NCBI GenBank assembly: GCA_016342445.1
Contig: JAEIOF010000005.1
Coordinates: 1-41,350, forward strand
Length of the DNA: 41,350 nt
Direction: 5' to 3'
Source of the DNA: Verrucomicrobiota bacterium
GTDB lineage: Bacteria > Verrucomicrobiota > Kiritimatiellia > Kiritimatiellales > Tichowtungiaceae
The notes beneath the pieces were generated by a model. The model searched no databases and had not been told where the DNA came from. It worked only from the letters and a program-made list of their open reading frames with translations. Below, in pieces: positions 18,247 to 27,986 of the stretch (its first letter is position 1; the number at the start of each line of letters is the position of its first letter). Position numbers and translations under genes: made by a program.

Positions 18247-21200
18247 ATGAGGGAAACCACCGGCCCAAACCAAACCCCGCTTTCAAAAAAAGGACGATCC
18301 TTGATTTGGGATCGGATTCCTCCGACGTACAGGCGCATCGGTGCGCGCCGCCGATTCTTCTCTCTGATCCTTATTATGATCGGAGTTTGCGTGATGGCGA
18401 TGGTGGCCATGACAACCATCCTCTATCGGCACACCCTTCATCAGCAGGGGCGCTTGTTGCAAACAACCGCTCAAAGTCAGGCCCGATTGATTGAGGCGGT
18501 TGCTCAGAATCAAATTGAAGAAGAGCGGGAGTTGATCGATGAAAACCCTGATTACGATGCATTTGCGGCAACGTTGGGGCAGGTCATGGATGCGCATGAG
18601 AATTATAAGGGATTCGGCGCGACGGGGGAGTTTACATTGGCTCGGCGCGATGGAGATTCTATTGTATTCGTTTTGCGGCAACGGCACGGGAGCGTTGAGA
18701 GCCCGGGGATAGAAGCATTTGATTCGGAATTTGCTGAACCGATGCGGCGGGCGCTCACGGGGCTTTCCGGAATTGTTAAGGGGCTCGACTACCGCGGAGA
18801 AATGGTTTTGGCCGCGTATGAACCCGTAGATGTATTGAACCTGGGCATTGTGGCGAAAATTGATCTGGCGGAAATTCGTGCGCCGTTTATCCGCGCGTGG
18901 TTTTTCGCGGCGGCAATCGCTCTTATTTTTATTTTAATCGGAACGGTTCTGTTTTTTTGGATCGGTCATCCGATTATCGAACGGCTGGAGGCCTATTCGC
19001 GCAATCTGGAAAAAGAAATCAAGGCGCGCCGGCAGTCTGAAGAAGCCCTTGTGAAAAGTGAGGAGAACCTTTCCATTACGATGGACTCCATCGGCGACGG
19101 GGTGATCGCCGCGGATCTGGAGGGGCGGATAACCCGGATGAATCCGGTGGCGGTGAAGCTGACCGGCTGGCCGGCGGCTGAGGCGGTTGGGCATTCTGTG
19201 GACGAGGTGTTTCATATTGTGAATGTTCTTTCCCGCGCGAAAGTAGAGAGTCCGGGGCAGCGGGCGCTTCGCGAGGGTGTGGTTGTCGGGTTGGCCAACC
19301 ATACGGTTTTGATTCGTCGCGACGGTACGGAATCCCATATTGCTGACAGCGCTTCACCGATCCGGAATGCGCGCGGCGAGATGACCGGCGTGGTGCTTGT
19401 TTTTCGCGACGTGACCGAACTCTATGGCAAGGAGGAGGCGATCCGGAGGAGCGAGAAAAAATACCGAACTTTTTTTGAGAATTCGGCCGATGCGATGCTC
19501 ATCCTTGAAAACGGTGAGTTTGTGGATTGTAACGACGCGGCGATTGCGATGCTCGGGTATGACTTGAAAGAAGAGATCGTTCATATGCATCCATCCGGAT
19601 TATCGCCTGAGGTTCAGCCGGACGGGCGTCTTTCCGCAGAGAAGGCGGATGAATTAATGCGGTTGGCAATTGCGCGGGGCGGTCTCCGGTTTGAGTGGGA
19701 TCATATGCGAAAGGATGGAACAATTTTTCCTGTGGCCGTTTCTCTCACGGCCATCGAAACGGATCGAGGTGTTGTGCAATTGCATACGGTCTGGCGCGAT
19801 CTGACGAAGCGCAAAGCGGCAGAGAAGGAGCGCGAGCAGCTGATGCTGGCGATCGAACAGATGGCAGAGATTGTGATGATTACGGACGCCGAGGCGAATA
19901 TTCAATATGTTAACGCTGCGTTTGAACGGGTGACGGGGTATTGCCGGGCAGAGGCTCTCGGGCAGAACCCGCGGATTCTCCAAAGCGGGCAGCATCCGCC
20001 GGAGTTTTACCAAGAGATGTGGGACATCCTCACGGCCGGTAAAATCTGGAGCGGGCGATTGGTCAATAAGAAAAAAGACGGGCACGTCTATACGGAAGAC
20101 GCTGCGATATCTCCTGTAACGGGAGCGGATGGTACGATTACAAATTATGTTGCCGCCAAACAGGATGTGACTCGCGAGATGGAATTAGAAGAGCAGCTGC
20201 GGCAGGCACAGAAGATGGAGGCGGTCGGGCAGATGGCCGGCGGGATCGCGCACGACTTTAACAATTTGCTTCAGGTGATCGGAGGGTATGCCGAGCTTTC
20301 ACAAATGAGGCTGGCGCCGGATAGTTCAATTGCCCCGGCAATCCAGGAGATTGAAAAAGCCGCCCGGCGCGGCAAGGGCTTGATTAATCAGCTGCTCGCG
20401 TTCAGCCGACGACAGGTGATCCGTCCGGTGGATCTGAATCTGAATGAAATGGTGAATCAGCTTTTGAATATGATCCGCGGTCTGCTCGGCGAGCATATTG
20501 AGTTGGACTTTATTGAGGGCCGCGGCCTGGGAACGGTTTATGCTGATCACGGGTTGATGGGGCAGGTGTTGATAAATCTCTGTGTGAATGCGCGTGACGC
20601 GATGCCTGAAGGCGGCAAGCTGACGATCGAAACGGAAAATGTTGTGATCGCCGGAGAGTATATTCAGGCCCATTCATGGGCGAAGGTCGGCCGGTATGTC
20701 CTGTTGAGTGTAACGGATACCGGATGTGGAATGGATCCCCAAACAACCTCCCGGATTTTTGAGCCGTTTTTTACAACCAAGGAGGTGGGGAAGGGTACCG
20801 GACTTGGACTTTCCATGGCGTTCGGGATCATCAAACAGCATGGCGGGCATATCATCGTCTATAGCGAGGTCGACAAGGGGACGATTTTTAAAATTTATCT
20901 TCCGACGGTTGAGCGGCACGCAACAGTGGTTCCCAACAGCATTCCCGGCCCTGTTGTTGGCGGAACCGAAACCATTTTGATTGCCGAAGACGATGAAATG
21001 GTTTTGAAGCTGGCGGAACAGATATTGAGTCAGGCGGGGTATACGGTGTTGACGGGTAGAGATGGCGAGGAAGCCGTTCGGCTTTTCGAGAAGCGCGCCG
21101 ATACAATTGATCTGGTGATCATGGATGTTGTGATGCCGCGAATGGGCGGCAAAGAGGCGATGGATCAGATTCTCAAGTTGCGCCCCGGAATGCCCCATTT

Positions 21201-21339
21201 TTTTGCCAGCGGCTATAGCGAAAACGCAATCCACACAAATTTTATTCAGGAGCGCGGGATGCAGCTGCTGAGTAAACCGTATCAAAACGAGTCGTTGTTA
21301 TGCAAAGTCCGGGAAGTGATCGACTCGGCATCTGAATGA
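18247..21339 (+). CDS. Membrane-anchored multi-PAS hybrid sensor histidine kinase with C-terminal receiver
   Basis: N-terminal TM segments, PAS repeats, GGIAHDFNNLLQVIGGYAEL H box, NLCVNARDAMPEGG, GTGLGLSMAFGIIKQHGG, then ILIAEDDEMVLKLAEQIL...DLVIMDVVMPRMGG. Confidence 0.95.
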   Translation: MRETTGPNQTPLSKKGRSLIWDRIPPTYRRIGARRRFFSLILIMIGVCVMAMVAMTTILYRHTLHQQGRLLQTTAQSQARLIEAVAQNQIEEERELIDENPDYDAFAATLGQVMDAHENYKGFGATGEFTLARRDGDSIVFVLRQRHGSVESPGIEAFDSEFAEPMRRALTGLSGIVKGLDYRGEMVLAAYEPVDVLNLGIVAKIDLAEIRAPFIRAWFFAAAIALIFILIGTVLFFWIGHPIIERLEAYSRNLEKEIKARRQSEEALVKSEENLSITMDSIGDGVIAADLEGRITRMNPVAVKLTGWPAAEAVGHSVDEVFHIVNVLSRAKVESPGQRALREGVVVGLANHTVLIRRDGTESHIADSASPIRNARGEMTGVVLVFRDVTELYGKEEAIRRSEKKYRTFFENSADAMLILENGEFVDCNDAAIAMLGYDLKEEIVHMHPSGLSPEVQPDGRLSAEKADELMRLAIARGGLRFEWDHMRKDGTIFPVAVSLTAIETDRGVVQLHTVWRDLTKRKAAEKEREQLMLAIEQMAEIVMITDAEANIQYVNAAFERVTGYCRAEALGQNPRILQSGQHPPEFYQEMWDILTAGKIWSGRLVNKKKDGHVYTEDAAISPVTGADGTITNYVAAKQDVTREMELEEQLRQAQKMEAVGQMAGGIAHDFNNLLQVIGGYAELSQMRLAPDSSIAPAIQEIEKAARRGKGLINQLLAFSRRQVIRPVDLNLNEMVNQLLNMIRGLLGEHIELDFIEGRGLGTVYADHGLMGQVLINLCVNARDAMPEGGKLTIETENVVIAGEYIQAHSWAKVGRYVLLSVTDTGCGMDPQTTSRIFEPFFTTKEVGKGTGLGLSMAFGIIKQHGGHIIVYSEVDKGTIFKIYLPTVERHATVVPNSIPGPVVGGTETILIAEDDEMVLKLAEQILSQAGYTVLTGRDGEEAVRLFEKRADTIDLVIMDVVMPRMGGKEAMDQILKLRPGMPHFFASGYSENAIHTNFIQERGMQLLSKPYQNESLLCKVREVIDSASE

Positions 21340-21410
21340 TTTGAAAAGATGCTGCGGACTGTGAGAGGGTGATCCCGAATTTTTAAATCTTCTGGAAGGG
21401 TGCGAACGAC

Positions 21411-22019
21411 ATGACAGAAAAAAAACAGGCGTTGCTTTTGGTTGTCTCCGCGCCGTCGGGCGCGGGCAAGTCGACACTGTGTAATCGACTCGTTGAAAAA
21501 TTTCCCGGAATGACCTATTCGGTTTCGTGCACAACCCGCGCGCCGCGCGGTGAAGAAAAAAATCATGAACACTATCACTTCATTTCCCGCGATGAATTTT
21601 ATGAGCGCGTACGCAACGGAGAGTTTCTTGAGCATGCCGAAGTGCATGGAAATTTTTACGGCACGCTCAAAACAACGGTGCAGCAAGCGCTGACCGAAGG
21701 GCGCGATCTGATTATGGATATCGACGTGCAGGGCGCGGCGCAGATTCGAAAAGCCTGCGAAAAACTTGCGCCAGAAGATGTTCTGCGCAAAGGGTTTGTG
21801 GATATCTTTATCGCGCCCCCGTCCATGGAAGAGTTGCGTCGCCGGTTGCGCGGACGGTCAACCGATACCGACGAGGTGATTGAAAAACGCATGCGCAATG
21901 CGGAAGAGGAAATGAAGGAGCGCGATGCGTATCAGCATCTCATCATCAACGATGATCTGGATGTCGCGCTGGAAAAAATGGTGAATATGATTCGCGCGGA
22001 GCGCAAAAAACGCCGCTGA
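21411..22019 (+). CDS. gmk: Guanylate kinase
   Basis: LLLVVSAPSGAGKSTLCNRLVEKF, YSVSCTTRAPRGEE, DIDVQGAAQIRK, IFIAPPSMEELRRRLRGRSTD. Confidence 0.97.
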   Translation: MTEKKQALLLVVSAPSGAGKSTLCNRLVEKFPGMTYSVSCTTRAPRGEEKNHEHYHFISRDEFYERVRNGEFLEHAEVHGNFYGTLKTTVQQALTEGRDLIMDIDVQGAAQIRKACEKLAPEDVLRKGFVDIFIAPPSMEELRRRLRGRSTDTDEVIEKRMRNAEEEMKERDAYQHLIINDDLDVALEKMVNMIRAERKKRR

Positions 22020-22148
22020 TTTTTTTTGCGCTTTGCGCGAAACGTTGTTGCATGAAAAAGCGTTAGCCGTTATATGATTCGTTCAGCCCAAGCGTATGCG
22101 ACTTGTTGAAGAATGGTTAGGTTAACCCAGCCCAAAAGGAGGCAGAAC

Positions 22149-22478
22149 ATGGCAGCGAAAAAAGTGGCGAAGAAAAAAGCGGTAGCGAAAAAAGCTCCGG
22201 CTAAAAAAGCAGTAGCCAAAAAAGCAGTAGCGAAAAAAGCTCCGGCCAAAAAAGCGGTAGCAAAAAAAGCTCCGGCTAAGAAAAAAGCTCCGGCCAAAAA
22301 AGCAGCAGCAAAAAAAGCTCCAGCTAAAAAAGTAGCTGCCAAAAAAGCTCCGGCTAAGAAAAAAGCTCCGGCTAAAAAAGCGGTAGCGAAAAAAGCTCCG
22401 GCTAAGAAAAAAGCTCCGGCTAAAAAAGCGGTAGCAAAAAAAGCCCCGGCGAAGAAAAAAGCCGCTAAAAAGAAATAA
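22149..22478 (+). CDS. Histone H1-like Lys/Ala/Pro-rich repeat protein
   Basis: [25 protein letters not shown]... tandem [14 protein letters not shown] units; AAAGGAGG upstream. Confidence 0.85.
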   Translation: MAAKKVAKKKAVAKKAPAKKAVAKKAVAKKAPAKKAVAKKAPAKKKAPAKKAAAKKAPAKKVAAKKAPAKKKAPAKKAVAKKAPAKKKAPAKKAVAKKAPAKKKAAKKK

Positions 22479-22502
22479 ATCTTTTTGATTTATTCTGTGC
22501 TC

Positions 22503-22531
22503 CAGCCCCGGGTTCCCGGGGCTGTTTTTTT
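22503..22531 (+). terminator. Rho-independent terminator
   Basis: CAGCCCCGG-GTT-CCCGGGGCTG followed by T run. Confidence 0.9.
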
Positions 22532-22607
22532 GTTCCATGGTTTTTCATTTCCTTTTCAGCACGCAGCGGGCTATGCTCCCGCCATTTAAGAGAATGGGGC
22601 TTATACC

Positions 22608-23063
22608 ATGAAGTGTCCGAAGTGTGAGCATCGTGAAAACAAGGTGATTGATAGCCGGGAGGTGCGCGAGGGGGCAGCCATTCGCCGCCGACGCCTTTGC
22701 TTGAATTGCGGCCATCGCTTCACCACCTACGAAGAGGTTCTGCGGGCGGCGTTACAAGTGATTAAGCGTGACGGACGCCGCGAGGAGCTGATGCGCGAAA
22801 AACTGATGCAGAGTTTGGTGATCGCCTGTCAGAAGCGCCCCATCAGCGTTCAGCAGATCGAGCAGATCACCAACACGATCTTTACCGAGATCGAAGCGGA
22901 ATATGAACGTGAAGTTCCTTCGACCGCGATCGGTGCCAAAGTGATGAGCCTGCTCGAGAAAGTCGACGAAGTGGCCTACGTTCGCTTCGCCTCGGTCTAT
23001 CGCCGGTTCAAAGATGTCAACCAGTTCATGAATGAAGCCGAAAGGCTGATCGGACGCGAATGA
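22608..23063 (+). CDS. nrdR: Transcriptional repressor NrdR
   Basis: MKCPKCEHRENKVIDSREVREGAAIRRRRLCLNCGHRFTTYEEV... ATP-cone. Confidence 0.97.
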   Translation: MKCPKCEHRENKVIDSREVREGAAIRRRRLCLNCGHRFTTYEEVLRAALQVIKRDGRREELMREKLMQSLVIACQKRPISVQQIEQITNTIFTEIEAEYEREVPSTAIGAKVMSLLEKVDEVAYVRFASVYRRFKDVNQFMNEAERLIGRE

Positions 23064-23719
23064 TTGATGTGCACCAGAACCGCGCACACACATCCCGCAA
23101 CCTCTGGTCCGGGACGATTAAGAAGCTTTTCCAAACCCTGGAACTTCAGGACCGCCCGGCGGCTTCGGCGATTTCAGAAAGTCTCGCCGTCTTTTGTCAG
23201 GAGCACCCTCGAATGCCGGATCACGCGCTTTCGATTTTAATGGCTCGCTCCTTTTGTGTGTCCGGCGATGTTGAAGCGGCTGAACAGATTCTGCGTCACG
23301 ACGGTGCGTACCGGCGGCATACCGGCTCGTGGCTTAATGTGCTTTCCGTTGAATATCCTTTTCCCGAACTCTATCCGCTTTTTTCCGCGCGCGTCGTGCG
23401 GCCGCTGAATCTGAATTCCGCCGGCCGCGCATGGGTGCTGGACCTCGAAAAAATCCAACTTACCGAGGCGGACCGGCATGAGCTGATTATTTTTCAGACC
23501 GTCCGCCGGTTAACCGAAAACATTTCCAATGTTTGGAAAAAAACGAACGGTCAAGGCGTTCTCGGTGTTAAAGGACTCCGACGGTTTTCTGAATTTATGC
23601 GCCCGCGCGGCGCGCAGCCTCCCGTGCAACTGTGCGGCCACCTGCACGATGTTCTTGCCCGGTGCGCCAGACAAAACGGATGGGATCACACGCCATCCGT
23701 TCTGCAGATCGACTTGTGA
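23060..23719 (+). CDS. Hypothetical protein, translationally coupled to nrdR
   Basis: ATGA overlap with the nrdR stop; long open frame. Confidence 0.6.
   Translation: MIDVHQNRAHTSRNLWSGTIKKLFQTLELQDRPAASAISESLAVFCQEHPRMPDHALSILMARSFCVSGDVEAAEQILRHDGAYRRHTGSWLNVLSVEYPFPELYPLFSARVVRPLNLNSAGRAWVLDLEKIQLTEADRHELIIFQTVRRLTENISNVWKKTNGQGVLGVKGLRRFSEFMRPRGAQPPVQLCGHLHDVLARCARQNGWDHTPSVLQIDL
23129..23143. repeat. Iterated palindrome variant TTCCAAACCCTGGAA
   Basis: One mismatch (FQTLE). Confidence 0.75.
23524..23538. repeat. Iterated palindrome TTCCAATGTTTGGAA
   Basis: Exact match (SNVWK). Confidence 0.95.
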
Positions 23720-23735
23720 CCCCCGGCCTCTCATC

Positions 23736-25286
23736 ATGAAAAGAATCATTCCCATAGCCGCCGCTGTGCTTTCCGGAGTTCTGCTGTTTCTGAGTTTCCC
23801 GCCGTTTGAAATCGAATTTCTCGGGTGGGTGGCGTTGATCCCGCTGATCCTCGCCTGTGCGGGGGCCGCGCCGCGCCGCGCGGCCGGGCTCGGCTGGTTG
23901 GCCGGCGCGATCTTTTTTCTGGGGACGCTGTTCTGGCTTCGGCACGTTACGTGGTTTGGCTTTGTCGCCCTCGCGTTTTATTGTGCACTTTACATGATAC
24001 CATTCGCGACGTTCATTTCTCTGCGCTCTTGCGGATGGCGCAGTATGGCGCGCGTGAAAAATCTGGCGTGGATCATCGGTGCGGCGGCGGTCTGGACCGC
24101 TTCGGAATATGTGCGCGCGACCTTCATCACCGGATTTCCCTGGAACCCGCTCGGCGTCAGCCAGTACGCGCAGGGCACACTGATTCAGATTGCAGAGTGG
24201 GGCGGGGTGTACTTCCTCTCCGCGCTGATGGTGTTTGTGAATGTTGCGAGTGCCGTGACACTTCTTCAATATATTTCCGGACTGCGGAGCTCGGGCTATC
24301 GGTTACATGTTGAACTGATGAGCGCCTTGTTCCTGCTCGCCCTCGCATCCTCCTTCGGCCTCCGCGTGCTGCTCGCGGAAGAGGCTTCGTCCGAGCCGGT
24401 TCGTGCCGCGCTCATCCAGCCCAATGTTCCAGAGGTTGGAAATTGGGACGTGCCCGACCCCGAACTCATTTACGAGCGACTCGAAGAGCTCACCGACATC
24501 GCCGGACATATGCTGGATCTTGATCTCATCATCTGGCCCGAAACCGCCCTGCCCGATTGCGTTCGGTACAGCGCCCGAAGCGCCGGGCTCGTCGAACAGA
24601 CAACTCGGATCACCGGCGTGCCGCTGCTCGCCGGAAGCATGGACTATATTTGGCGACCAAGCGGCACCCCCGATTTTTATAACGGCTCCATGCTTTTCAA
24701 CACGCGCGGCGAACTGCTCAGCAGCTACTACAAGCAGCACCTCGTTCTCTTCGGGGAATACATCCCTTTCGACGGGCAGATCCCCTTCGTCAACGCCCTC
24801 ACGCCCATCGGCTCCAGCTTCACGCCCGGGCACCAGACAACTCTGTTTAAACTGCCCGGTGATCCGCGCGGGTTTTCTGTGCTGATCTGTTTTGAAGACA
24901 CGCTTCCCTATCTCGCCCGCCGCGCCGCGCAGCGCGGCGCCACTTGGCTGGTCAATCAGACCAACGACTCGTGGTTCGATCCGGACTGCGGCTCTAAGCA
25001 GCATCTGGCCAATGCTGTGTTCCGCTGCATCGAAACCCGTCTTCCGATGGTGCGCTGCACCAACACCGGCATCACCTGCCTGATCGACAAGAAGGGGAGA
25101 ATCACGCAAACCATCGCCCCGCGCGTCGAAGGCGTCCAGGCGGTCGAAGTGACACCGGCTGATCCTGCGCGCGCACCCACAATCCACACCCGTTTCGGCG
25201 ATTGGTTTGCACAGGCTTGCCTGCTCGGCAGTGTTGCGCTATTTATCGTGGCCCTGATAAAAAGAAGAAAAACGACTCATGCTTGA
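23736..25286 (+). CDS. lnt: Apolipoprotein N-acyltransferase
   Basis: FLSFPPFEIEFLGWVALIPL, FPWNPLGVSQY, IWPETALPD, LVLFGEYIPF, VLICFEDTLP, LVNQTNDSWF. Confidence 0.96.
   Translation: MKRIIPIAAAVLSGVLLFLSFPPFEIEFLGWVALIPLILACAGAAPRRAAGLGWLAGAIFFLGTLFWLRHVTWFGFVALAFYCALYMIPFATFISLRSCGWRSMARVKNLAWIIGAAAVWTASEYVRATFITGFPWNPLGVSQYAQGTLIQIAEWGGVYFLSALMVFVNVASAVTLLQYISGLRSSGYRLHVELMSALFLLALASSFGLRVLLAEEASSEPVRAALIQPNVPEVGNWDVPDPELIYERLEELTDIAGHMLDLDLIIWPETALPDCVRYSARSAGLVEQTTRITGVPLLAGSMDYIWRPSGTPDFYNGSMLFNTRGELLSSYYKQHLVLFGEYIPFDGQIPFVNALTPIGSSFTPGHQTTLFKLPGDPRGFSVLICFEDTLPYLARRAAQRGATWLVNQTNDSWFDPDCGSKQHLANAVFRCIETRLPMVRCTNTGITCLIDKKGRITQTIAPRVEGVQAVEVTPADPARAPTIHTRFGDWFAQACLLGSVALFIVALIKRRKTTHA
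24427..24441. repeat. Iterated palindrome variant TTCCAGAGGTTGGAA
   Basis: One mismatch in lnt (VPEVGN). Confidence 0.65.
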
Positions 25287-26400
25287 AGAACTAAAAGAAC
25301 AAACCGTCGCCGTTCGCGCTCGCCTCATCGAAATGCAGGGCTACCTCGGCATCGACGAAAAACGCGCCGAAGTTGCGCGCCTCGAACTCGAAGCCGCTGC
25401 ACCCGATTTTTGGAACGATCAAAACGCGGCCAATGCCAACTTTTCCGCCAGCAAAGCCGCCAAAGCGGTCATCGCCCCGTTTGAAAAAATCGAAGCGGCT
25501 CTAGATGACGCCGACGTCATGCTCGAACTCGCAGAAACCGAAGACGAAGCGGGACAGGTGCAGGCCGCTAAAGAAATTGAACAGATGCTCGATGCCTGCG
25601 AAGCCAACTTCCAAACCCTGGAAATGCAATCGCTGCTCGGTGAGCCGCTCGATTCAAAAAATGCCTACTTGAGCCTGCATGCGGGCGCGGGCGGCACCGA
25701 GTCCTGCGACTGGGCCGACATCCTCTACCGCATGTACACGCGCTATGCTGAGCGCAACGGGTTTAAGGTCGACATCATGGACTATCAGCCCGGGGAAGAG
25801 GCCGGCATCAAAAGCGTGATGTTTCAGATTTCCGGCGATTACGCCTACGGACGTCTCAAAGGCGAGCGCGGTGTCCACCGGCTTGTGCGCATCAGCCCCT
25901 TCGATTCCGCCTCGCGCCGCCACACCTCTTTCGTCGCGCTCGACGTCACCGCCGAGCTCGACGACGATATCGAAGTGGAGATTGCCGAGAGCGATCTGCG
26001 CATCGACACCTACCGCGCACAGGGGGCAGGCGGTCAGCACGTCAACACCACCGACTCCGCCGTCCGCATGGTCCATTTGCCGACCGGCATCATCGTGCAG
26101 TGTCAGGCCGAGCGTTCGCAGCACAAGAATCGCGAGAAGGCCATGAAGGTTTTGCGCGCGAAAGTCTACGAGCACGAACTCGACAAACAGAAACAGGCCG
26201 CCGAACAGTTTTACGGGTCCAAGGGAGAGATCGCCTGGGGGCATCAGATTCGTTCTTACGTTATGCAGCCCTACACCATGGTTAAAGACCATCGCACCGA
26301 TGAGCAGATCGGCAATGTGCAGGGCGTCCTCGATGGCGCCATCGATCCCTTCATCGAAGCCTATCTCAAACTCAAACAAAAAGAGGCGGCGGGCGCATGA
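25279..26400 (+). CDS. prfB: Peptide chain release factor 2, continuous frame
   Basis: SLHAGAGGTESCDWADIL, RISPFDSASRRHTSF (SPF motif), AQGAGGQHVNTTDSAVRM, QCQAERSQHKNREKAM. Confidence 0.97.
   Translation: MLEELKEQTVAVRARLIEMQGYLGIDEKRAEVARLELEAAAPDFWNDQNAANANFSASKAAKAVIAPFEKIEAALDDADVMLELAETEDEAGQVQAAKEIEQMLDACEANFQTLEMQSLLGEPLDSKNAYLSLHAGAGGTESCDWADILYRMYTRYAERNGFKVDIMDYQPGEEAGIKSVMFQISGDYAYGRLKGERGVHRLVRISPFDSASRRHTSFVALDVTAELDDDIEVEIAESDLRIDTYRAQGAGGQHVNTTDSAVRMVHLPTGIIVQCQAERSQHKNREKAMKVLRAKVYEHELDKQKQAAEQFYGSKGEIAWGHQIRSYVMQPYTMVKDHRTDEQIGNVQGVLDGAIDPFIEAYLKLKQKEAAGA
25609..25623. repeat. Iterated palindrome variant TTCCAAACCCTGGAA
   Basis: One mismatch in prfB (FQTLE). Confidence 0.75.
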
Positions 26401-27209
26401 ACATCCTGAATGAAATAATAGAAAACAAGCGGCTGGAGATCGAAACGCCCGGATATTTCCAAGCCTTGGAAGACGTGCTCGAAAATATTCCACACCTTGG
26501 AAAAAATGCACCGCCGTGCAGTGAAAAAGTTCCAACCCCTGGAAAAATCGATTTTGTCGCCGCGCTGAAAGCCGCGCCGATTGGGTTGATTGCGGAAGTG
26601 AAGCGGCGGTCTCCCTCCGCCGGGCCGATCCGAGAGCCGTTCGATCCCGCGGCCATTGCTCGCGCCTACGAAGCGGCGGGCGCACAGGCGATTTCCTGCC
26701 TGATGGATGCGAAGTATTTTGGCGGCGGCGAAGCGCAGTGGAACGAAGTTCGTGCGGCCACCGGCCTGCCGATGCTCTATAAAGAATTCGTCGTCGATCC
26801 GCGTCAGATTTTTCACGCCGAAGCGCTCGGTGCCTCCGCCGTGCTTCTCATCGTCGCCGCGCTCACCGATGATGAGCTGCGATCCTTCATACAGCTGGTC
26901 GACGCCTCCGGGATGACGCCGCTGGTCGAAGTGCATACTGAAGAGGAGATGAAACGGGCCGTTGACGCCGGTGCGCAGTGCATCGGGATTAACAATCGCA
27001 ACCTCAAAACCTTCGAAACGAAAATTGAAACCACGCTCCGCTTGCGCGAACTCGCTCCGGCGGACTGCATCTTGATCAGCGAAAGCGGAATCCGTACAGC
27101 CGATGACATCCGGACGCTTCAGGCCTCGGGGGTTTCTGCCGTCCTCGTCGGCGAAAGTCTCCTTCGTCAGCCGGATATCGGGGTGGCGGTAAAGAACCTG
27201 ATGATTTAA
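26397..27209 (+). CDS. trpC: Indole-3-glycerol phosphate synthase
   Basis: LIAEVKRRSPSAGPIRE, FVVDPRQIFHAEALGASAVLLIVAAL, IGINNRNLKTFE, LISESGIRTADDI. Confidence 0.96.
   Translation: MNILNEIIENKRLEIETPGYFQALEDVLENIPHLGKNAPPCSEKVPTPGKIDFVAALKAAPIGLIAEVKRRSPSAGPIREPFDPAAIARAYEAAGAQAISCLMDAKYFGGGEAQWNEVRAATGLPMLYKEFVVDPRQIFHAEALGASAVLLIVAALTDDELRSFIQLVDASGMTPLVEVHTEEEMKRAVDAGAQCIGINNRNLKTFETKIETTLRLRELAPADCILISESGIRTADDIRTLQASGVSAVLVGESLLRQPDIGVAVKNLMI
26457..26544. repeat. Iterated palindrome triplet: TTCCAAGCCTTGGAA (26457), TTCCACACCTTGGAA (26488), TTCCAACCCCTGGAA (26530)
   Basis: Spacings 31 and 42 bp in the trpC N-terminal region; peptides FQALE, IPHLGK, VPTPGK. Confidence 0.9.
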
Positions 27210-27263
27210 TTTTTTTCCGCTTGAAATTGGAGCGAAGCTGTCTATTCTCTCCCTCTCTTCGGT

Positions 27264-27340
27264 GGGGATGTAGCTCAATTGGTTAGAGCGCTAGCCTGTC
27301 ACGCTGGAGGTTGCGGGTTCGAGTCCCGTCATCCTCGCCA
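27264..27340 (+). tRNA. tRNA-Asp (anticodon GTC), CCA encoded
   Basis: GGGGATG/CATCCTC acceptor stem, CTAGC-CTGTCAC-GCTGG anticodon arm, GGGTTCGAGTCCC T arm. Confidence 0.95.
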
Positions 27341-27346
27341 CCCTTT

Positions 27347-27374
27347 AGCACACTCTTTTCGAGTGTGCTTTTTT
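27347..27374 (+). terminator. Rho-independent terminator after tRNA-Asp
   Basis: AGCACACTC-ttttc-GAGTGTGCT then T run. Confidence 0.9.
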
Positions 27375-27546
27375 CATTTCTGAGATAAACGCGGGGGGTT
27401 GTCTCCGACAGTGAATAATAATATACACTTTTCATTAAGGGATTTCCGCCACGAGCCAAGATGGCCGGAAAAACGGAACAATTAGTGCTTAACAATCCCA
27501 GAGGATTTAAATACGATCCAAACGGTCGCAAATAAAAGGAAGACCA

Positions 27547-27810
27547 ATGATTTTAATGGGCGATAGAGTTCCGATGTACAAGATGAGAGCTCACCGGGGG
27601 CTGTTGTGGGCAGCCGCGTTGATCTTCGTTGTCGGGGGTCTGCTGGCAGCATATTTTTATGGTGAAGATACCTATTCATCGAGCAGTACTCGCGGCCTGT
27701 TCACTCTCATCGTCACCTCGGTTTTAAGCCTGTTTTTGATCATTGCAGCGACAGCGCACTTCTGGTTTGCCCATCTCTGGCATCATCGCCCCGGCTATAA
27801 ACGCGGATAG
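27547..27810 (+). CDS. Small hypothetical membrane protein
   Basis: Two hydrophobic stretches (LLWAAALIFVVGGLLAAYFYG; LFTLIVTSVLSLFLIIAATAHFWF). Confidence 0.6.
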   Translation: MILMGDRVPMYKMRAHRGLLWAAALIFVVGGLLAAYFYGEDTYSSSSTRGLFTLIVTSVLSLFLIIAATAHFWFAHLWHHRPGYKRG

Positions 27811-27869
27811 AAACCTTTCAGCGTTTGACTTTCCTTTTGGATTTCGCATAATCCCGCCTCTTTTTTAAC

Positions 27870-27944
27870 GCCGGCGTAGCTCAGTGGTAGAGCAGCTGAT
27901 TTGTAATCAGCTGGTCGGGGGTTCGACTCCCTCCGCCGGCTCCA
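27870..27944 (+). tRNA. tRNA-Thr (anticodon TGT), CCA encoded
   Basis: GCCGGCG/CGCCGGC acceptor stem, GCTGA-TTTGTAA-TCAGC anticodon arm, GGGTTCGACTCCC-like T arm. Confidence 0.95.
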
Positions 27945-27968
27945 CAGGCCACCCCGAACTTTCGGGCC

Positions 27969-27986
27969 GGTCGGGGGTTCGACTCC
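27969..27986 (+). repeat. Direct repeat of the tRNA-Thr 3' segment (copy of 27913-27930)
   Basis: GGTCGGGGGTTCGACTCC present at both positions, 56 bp apart. Confidence 0.9.

Noticed and set aside
22149-22478. Regular short repeats considered as CRISPR
   Set aside because: Repeats are in frame, variable in unit order, and encode a Lys/Ala protein with a ribosome-binding site; no spacer structure.
27283-27531. 82-aa reverse ORF ending DGTRTRNLQRDRLAL
   Set aside because: The C-terminus is the antisense translation of tRNA-Asp, a well-known annotation artefact.
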